64,000 nucleotides of DNA. Source: Winogradskya humida. Its GTDB lineage: Bacteria > Actinomycetota > Actinomycetes > Mycobacteriales > Micromonosporaceae. Positions within the stretch are counted from its first letter, which is position 1. Each line of letters begins with the position of its first letter. Location of the stretch: NCBI RefSeq assembly GCF_016862215.1, contig NZ_BOMN01000010.1, positions 180,017-244,016 on the forward strand, read 5' to 3'. A program made the translations under genes and the position numbers. Of the stretch, positions 61,026-64,000 are shown in pieces. The notes beneath the pieces were generated by a model, which searched no databases, had not been told where the DNA came from, and saw nothing but the letters and a program-made list of their open reading frames with translations.

Positions 61026-61031
61026 TATCTT
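61026..61031 (+). promoter_or_regulatory. -10 box, leaderless promoter of the two-component pair
   Basis: TATCTT with its last T 8 bases before the GTG at 61039. It also decides the start of the kinase gene. Confidence 0.5.
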
Positions 61032-61038
61032 CAACATT

Positions 61039-61947
61039 GTGGCCAACTTTGAGTGGTTGACGGGAGCGTTCGGTCTTCTTTTTGCGACGGTCGCTGGCGC
61101 GATGACGGCGTGGCTCTCTGGCGAGACACGCCGACGCCGACGTGAGTCGAGGACGCTGGAGAGCCGGTACCAAGACCTCGTTGAGCGGCTGGATGATGTC
61201 CGCGTTGGCCAGCGGAATTCGGCAAAGGTCGTTTTACATTCGACTCAAGCCGTTATCAATCAAGTATTAGAGGAAGACCGTTTACTGATCGCGGGAACAC
61301 CCGCCGGTAAGCTAGTACAGGAAATAAATCATTCCCTCAACACGCCGCTGGCTCAAATAGAGACGGCCGTAGAGACGCTTTCAAAGTCTGAGAGAATTGA
61401 TGACACTGAACGGAAAATCCTTAAGCAAGTTGGCCAGTCGATTGAAATCTCGTGGGCAGTGCTGCGCACATATCGATCACTAACCTCACTTATTGAGATC
61501 GACGAAATAGATGTACGAGAATTATCTGAGTTGGTTAGGGCGACGTTTTATGCTGCACGGGACCAAGCGGAGCTACGGCAAATTCATTGTTCCGCCACTC
61601 TACCGAACAAGATCGCTGGCTATGAAAACTATTTCATTGTGGCTATATTGCTTCCTTTGCTACAGAATGCAGCAGAGTCAGCGCCCGAGAACTCTGTTGT
61701 AAAAGTTGATTTCGAGCGCCGAAACGAATTAGTCGATATTTCAGTGCGCAATATGTGCGACAGCCCTATTGAGGCGTTGAGTGCTGCTCGCAGCGCTAAG
61801 AGCAATAAGCAAGGGAAGTCTCATGAGGCAGTAGGCCTTCAGACTGTTAGCACGCTCTTGCAGCGTATTAGGAATTCCAGTTTTCACATGGACACAACTG
61901 ACAACGAGTTTGTAGCGAAACTTACACTCCCGAGCCGGAGTTCGTAA
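61039..61947 (+). CDS. Histidine-kinase-like membrane protein, divergent
   Basis: 302 aa. One N-terminal membrane helix (FEWLTGAFGLLFATVAGAMTAW), a basic turn, a coiled coil (residues about 40-100), an H-box EINHSLNTPLAQIETAVETL and an N-box LLPLLQNAAESAP. The D/G1 box (DxGxG) is not conserved (VRNMCDSP), but a GKSHEAVGLQTV G2-like loop is present. No extracytoplasmic sensor domain. AT-richer than the window and uses TTA Leu codons repeatedly. The start at 61039 is taken instead of 60958 because of the -10 box. Stop overlaps the next start (TAATG). Confidence 0.78.
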   Translation: MANFEWLTGAFGLLFATVAGAMTAWLSGETRRRRRESRTLESRYQDLVERLDDVRVGQRNSAKVVLHSTQAVINQVLEEDRLLIAGTPAGKLVQEINHSLNTPLAQIETAVETLSKSERIDDTERKILKQVGQSIEISWAVLRTYRSLTSLIEIDEIDVRELSELVRATFYAARDQAELRQIHCSATLPNKIAGYENYFIVAILLPLLQNAAESAPENSVVKVDFERRNELVDISVRNMCDSPIEALSAARSAKSNKQGKSHEAVGLQTVSTLLQRIRNSSFHMDTTDNEFVAKLTLPSRSS

Positions 61948-62951
61948 TGGACGATTTCGAAGTTCTATTTGTAGATGATGATCTAACACTTGCAGAGGGT
62001 TATGCCCGCGTGGTCCGCAACCAATTGCACGTTCGCACACATGCATCTGACAGCTTCGAAGAATCCCTCGTACTAGTAGCACGAAACGCTATTCGCGTAG
62101 TGGTTATTGATCAACGCATGCCGGAGATCACCGGCACAGAGCTCATGCGTCGCATTCATCAACTCGACCAACGCGTGCGCGTCATCATACTTAGCGGCCG
62201 AGCAGGTGAGTCTGAGATCATCGAAGCATATGAGGACGGTGTCACTAAGTTCCTGCGAAAAGACTCCTGGCGCTCAACACTAGTCGGCACAGTTCAGGAC
62301 CAGTTGCTCGAATATGAGGCCGAATTAACGTCTTCCTTCAACGCAGAGGATGTCGGCAAGCCTTTATTTGAGGTACGAGTTGGACTTCCGCTGCTTGGTG
62401 AACGAATCGCTTTTTATCTTCTTTCTCGCGAAAAGCTGGATGACGCTTTCGTATCGCCATCGTCTTGGCATTCATTCGGCAATATCGACGCAGGCGTAGA
62501 GAAAGAGATTACTTACGAAGTGGAATGGAAAGAAACTGAGGAAGAAATATCTAAATCGAGCGTAACTCTTGGCAGCGAGATCGGGGTTACGGCAGGGAAG
62601 CTTACGAAGCTCGCGAGCAAATTGAAGGCTGACATCACAGAGTCACACGAATTCAAGACGGTTACTGAGCGGCGATCCAAGACAACCGCCCGAACGAAAG
62701 TGTCACTTCCGGCCGAACCGTCAGACCCCAATCAGGTCCATGTGGCTGCCCGTTCGTATGAAGTTGCACCAGTATTCTTTTTAGTTAGAAGTCTCCTCCT
62801 GAGTCACTGCTCGACTTGCCAACACAAAGCATTAGTTAAGATCGACAGTTATATTCCGAGCAGCCGGTATGCGTCACGCCAAATTGACTACCTAAGCGAC
62901 GGCTCATCGCCAAGGGTTACTCTGACGGGAATACACGACGTGTCAGCATGA
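61947..62951 (+). CDS. Response regulator with unrecognised C-terminal domain
   Basis: 334 aa. Receiver domain (1-115): acidic pocket VLFVDDDLTLA, phosphoacceptor Asp in VVVIDQRMPEITGTEL, Ser/Thr and Lys sites in IILSGRAG and TKFLRKD. A 200-residue C-terminal region shows no HTH or known output domain. It begins EVRVGLPLLGERIAFYLLSREKLDDAF, has an alternating segment EKEITYEVEWKETEEEIS... SEIGVTAGKL ... TVTERRSKTTARTKVSLP, and a CSTC motif near residue 290. Uses TTA codons. Overlaps the kinase gene by one base. Confidence 0.8.
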   Translation: MDDFEVLFVDDDLTLAEGYARVVRNQLHVRTHASDSFEESLVLVARNAIRVVVIDQRMPEITGTELMRRIHQLDQRVRVIILSGRAGESEIIEAYEDGVTKFLRKDSWRSTLVGTVQDQLLEYEAELTSSFNAEDVGKPLFEVRVGLPLLGERIAFYLLSREKLDDAFVSPSSWHSFGNIDAGVEKEITYEVEWKETEEEISKSSVTLGSEIGVTAGKLTKLASKLKADITESHEFKTVTERRSKTTARTKVSLPAEPSDPNQVHVAARSYEVAPVFFLVRSLLLSHCSTCQHKALVKIDSYIPSSRYASRQIDYLSDGSSPRVTLTGIHDVSA

Positions 62952-63457
62952 TCCTCGCGTTGCGCTCCTACCGTGCGGGGGCGCCCCGAGCAGGCCTGTG
63001 GGGAGCAATAGGGCTTCGATCGTTCGACACCAAGCGACTACGGCTCCGGGATGCGCTGGCCGTTCCGCCACCCGGCAGAGCCTCCGGCCAGCAGTGCCTC
63101 CGGCCTACGACCCTGTGCAAGCCTCCGGCTACCGGTGGGCTACTTGCCCGTGGACCCTCGGCGGCTCTGGGATGCTTGGCCCGGTAGAACAACCACTCGC
63201 ACACCGAATGCGACCAGGCCGCACCTGGGTGGCGAAAGCCGTTACTGCGGTAGAACGCTCCACCCTTTCAATACGCAGGCGCGGCCCGGCAGGGAGAGCC
63301 TGCGCGACGGGATGCCACCACTGGGCGGTCCCCATGTCGAACTTCTCAAGACCCATCACGGCTCTGCGGACGATAATTACTATCGACCAACGTCGACCAG
63401 CACTCACGTTCGAAAGCGCAGACAGAGCCCGATGTATAGGGCTGTGACCAAGTACGT
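62952..63457. other. Non-coding stretch between the two-component pair and rnpB
   Basis: About 500 bases without a convincing gene. It holds three copies of GCCTCCGGC near 63078-63135. A weak hairpin (63426-63430 / 63439-63443) could be the end of the rnpB transcript. The frames open here lack ribosome-binding sites or run into rnpB. Confidence 0.45.
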
Positions 63458-63872
<415 letters not shown>

Positions 63873-63910
63873 GCCAACCATCCTACGGGACCTCCCCCGC
63901 CCACCGACCC

Positions 63911-64000
63911 CGGGCAGAGCCCGGGCAGAGCCCGGGCAGAGCCCGGGCAGAGCCCGGGCAGAGCCCGGGCAGAGCCCGGGCAGAGCCCGGGCAGAGCCCG
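63911..64000. repeat. 11-bp minisatellite upstream of rnpB, running off the window
   Basis: At least eight identical units of CGGGCAGAGCC from 63911 to the right edge; each unit boundary forms GGGC...GCCC self-complementarity. It starts about 25 bases upstream of the rnpB -10 box. Confidence 0.95.

Noticed and set aside
63911..64000. CRISPR-like array
   Set aside because: Units of 11 bp abut directly with no spacers: a minisatellite.

Overview
High-GC actinobacterial chromosome segment, most likely Micromonosporaceae and plausibly Actinoplanes. The basis is the codon bias, an actinobacterial nitrogen gene set (glnA, glnE, glnA2), many TANNNT -10 boxes 7-9 bases ahead of start codons (leaderless genes), a type A RNase P RNA, and a peptidase gene behind a flagellar-sigma-like promoter. 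Taxonomy is inferred from sequence style only.

Layout. 1-9.3 kb: lipoate block, with the 3' end of the lipoylated E2 gene (sucB-like), a TIGR01777 epimerase, two tandem paralogous polytopic membrane proteins, lipB, a tiny membrane protein, an archaeal-type aspartyl-tRNA synthetase behind a well-formed T-box leader (Asp specifier GAC), and lipA. 9.3-18 kb: minisatellites, a NADAR protein, redox enzymes paired with divergent regulators (HxlR, AraC), an AEC transporter, a PP2C-like protein, a DUF4191 protein, small hypothetical genes and one gene broken by an in-frame TGA. 18-24 kb: glnA with a four-half-site GlnR box, an RDD protein, a large SARP/AfsR-type regulator and an APH-like kinase. 24-37.7 kb: a long minus-strand series in which MFS and GNAT genes precede a GATase, glnE and four overlapping GT-C glycosyltransferase genes, then a secreted phytase/esterase-like protein. 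37.7-49.3 kb: DUF350, glnA2, panB, glyoxalase, quinone reductase, an RNB ribonuclease, a 605-residue Lys/Ala histone-H1-like protein, asd, a methyltransferase, an M15 peptidase and ribA.

49.4-64 kb is more accessory: a YhgE/Pip-like membrane protein, a DUF4232 lipoprotein, a GAPDH homologue lacking key catalytic and phosphate-site residues behind stacked dyads, two orphan genes (one PIN-like), a GNAT/NUDIX pair with an odd start, DUF2625, a four-gene type VII-secretion-substrate-like operon (YbaB-like, EspC-like, WXG/PPE-like, membrane protein), a lincosamide nucleotidyltransferase-like gene overlapping a threonine dehydratase gene, and an AT-richer, TTA-containing two-component pair whose response regulator has an unrecognised C-terminal domain. 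The window ends with rnpB (minus strand) and an 11-bp minisatellite just upstream of it.

Themes: nitrogen control (GlnR-regulated glnA, its adenylyltransferase glnE, and the non-adenylylated paralogue glnA2 within 21 kb), lipoate biosynthesis, envelope mannosylation, and widespread leaderless transcription.
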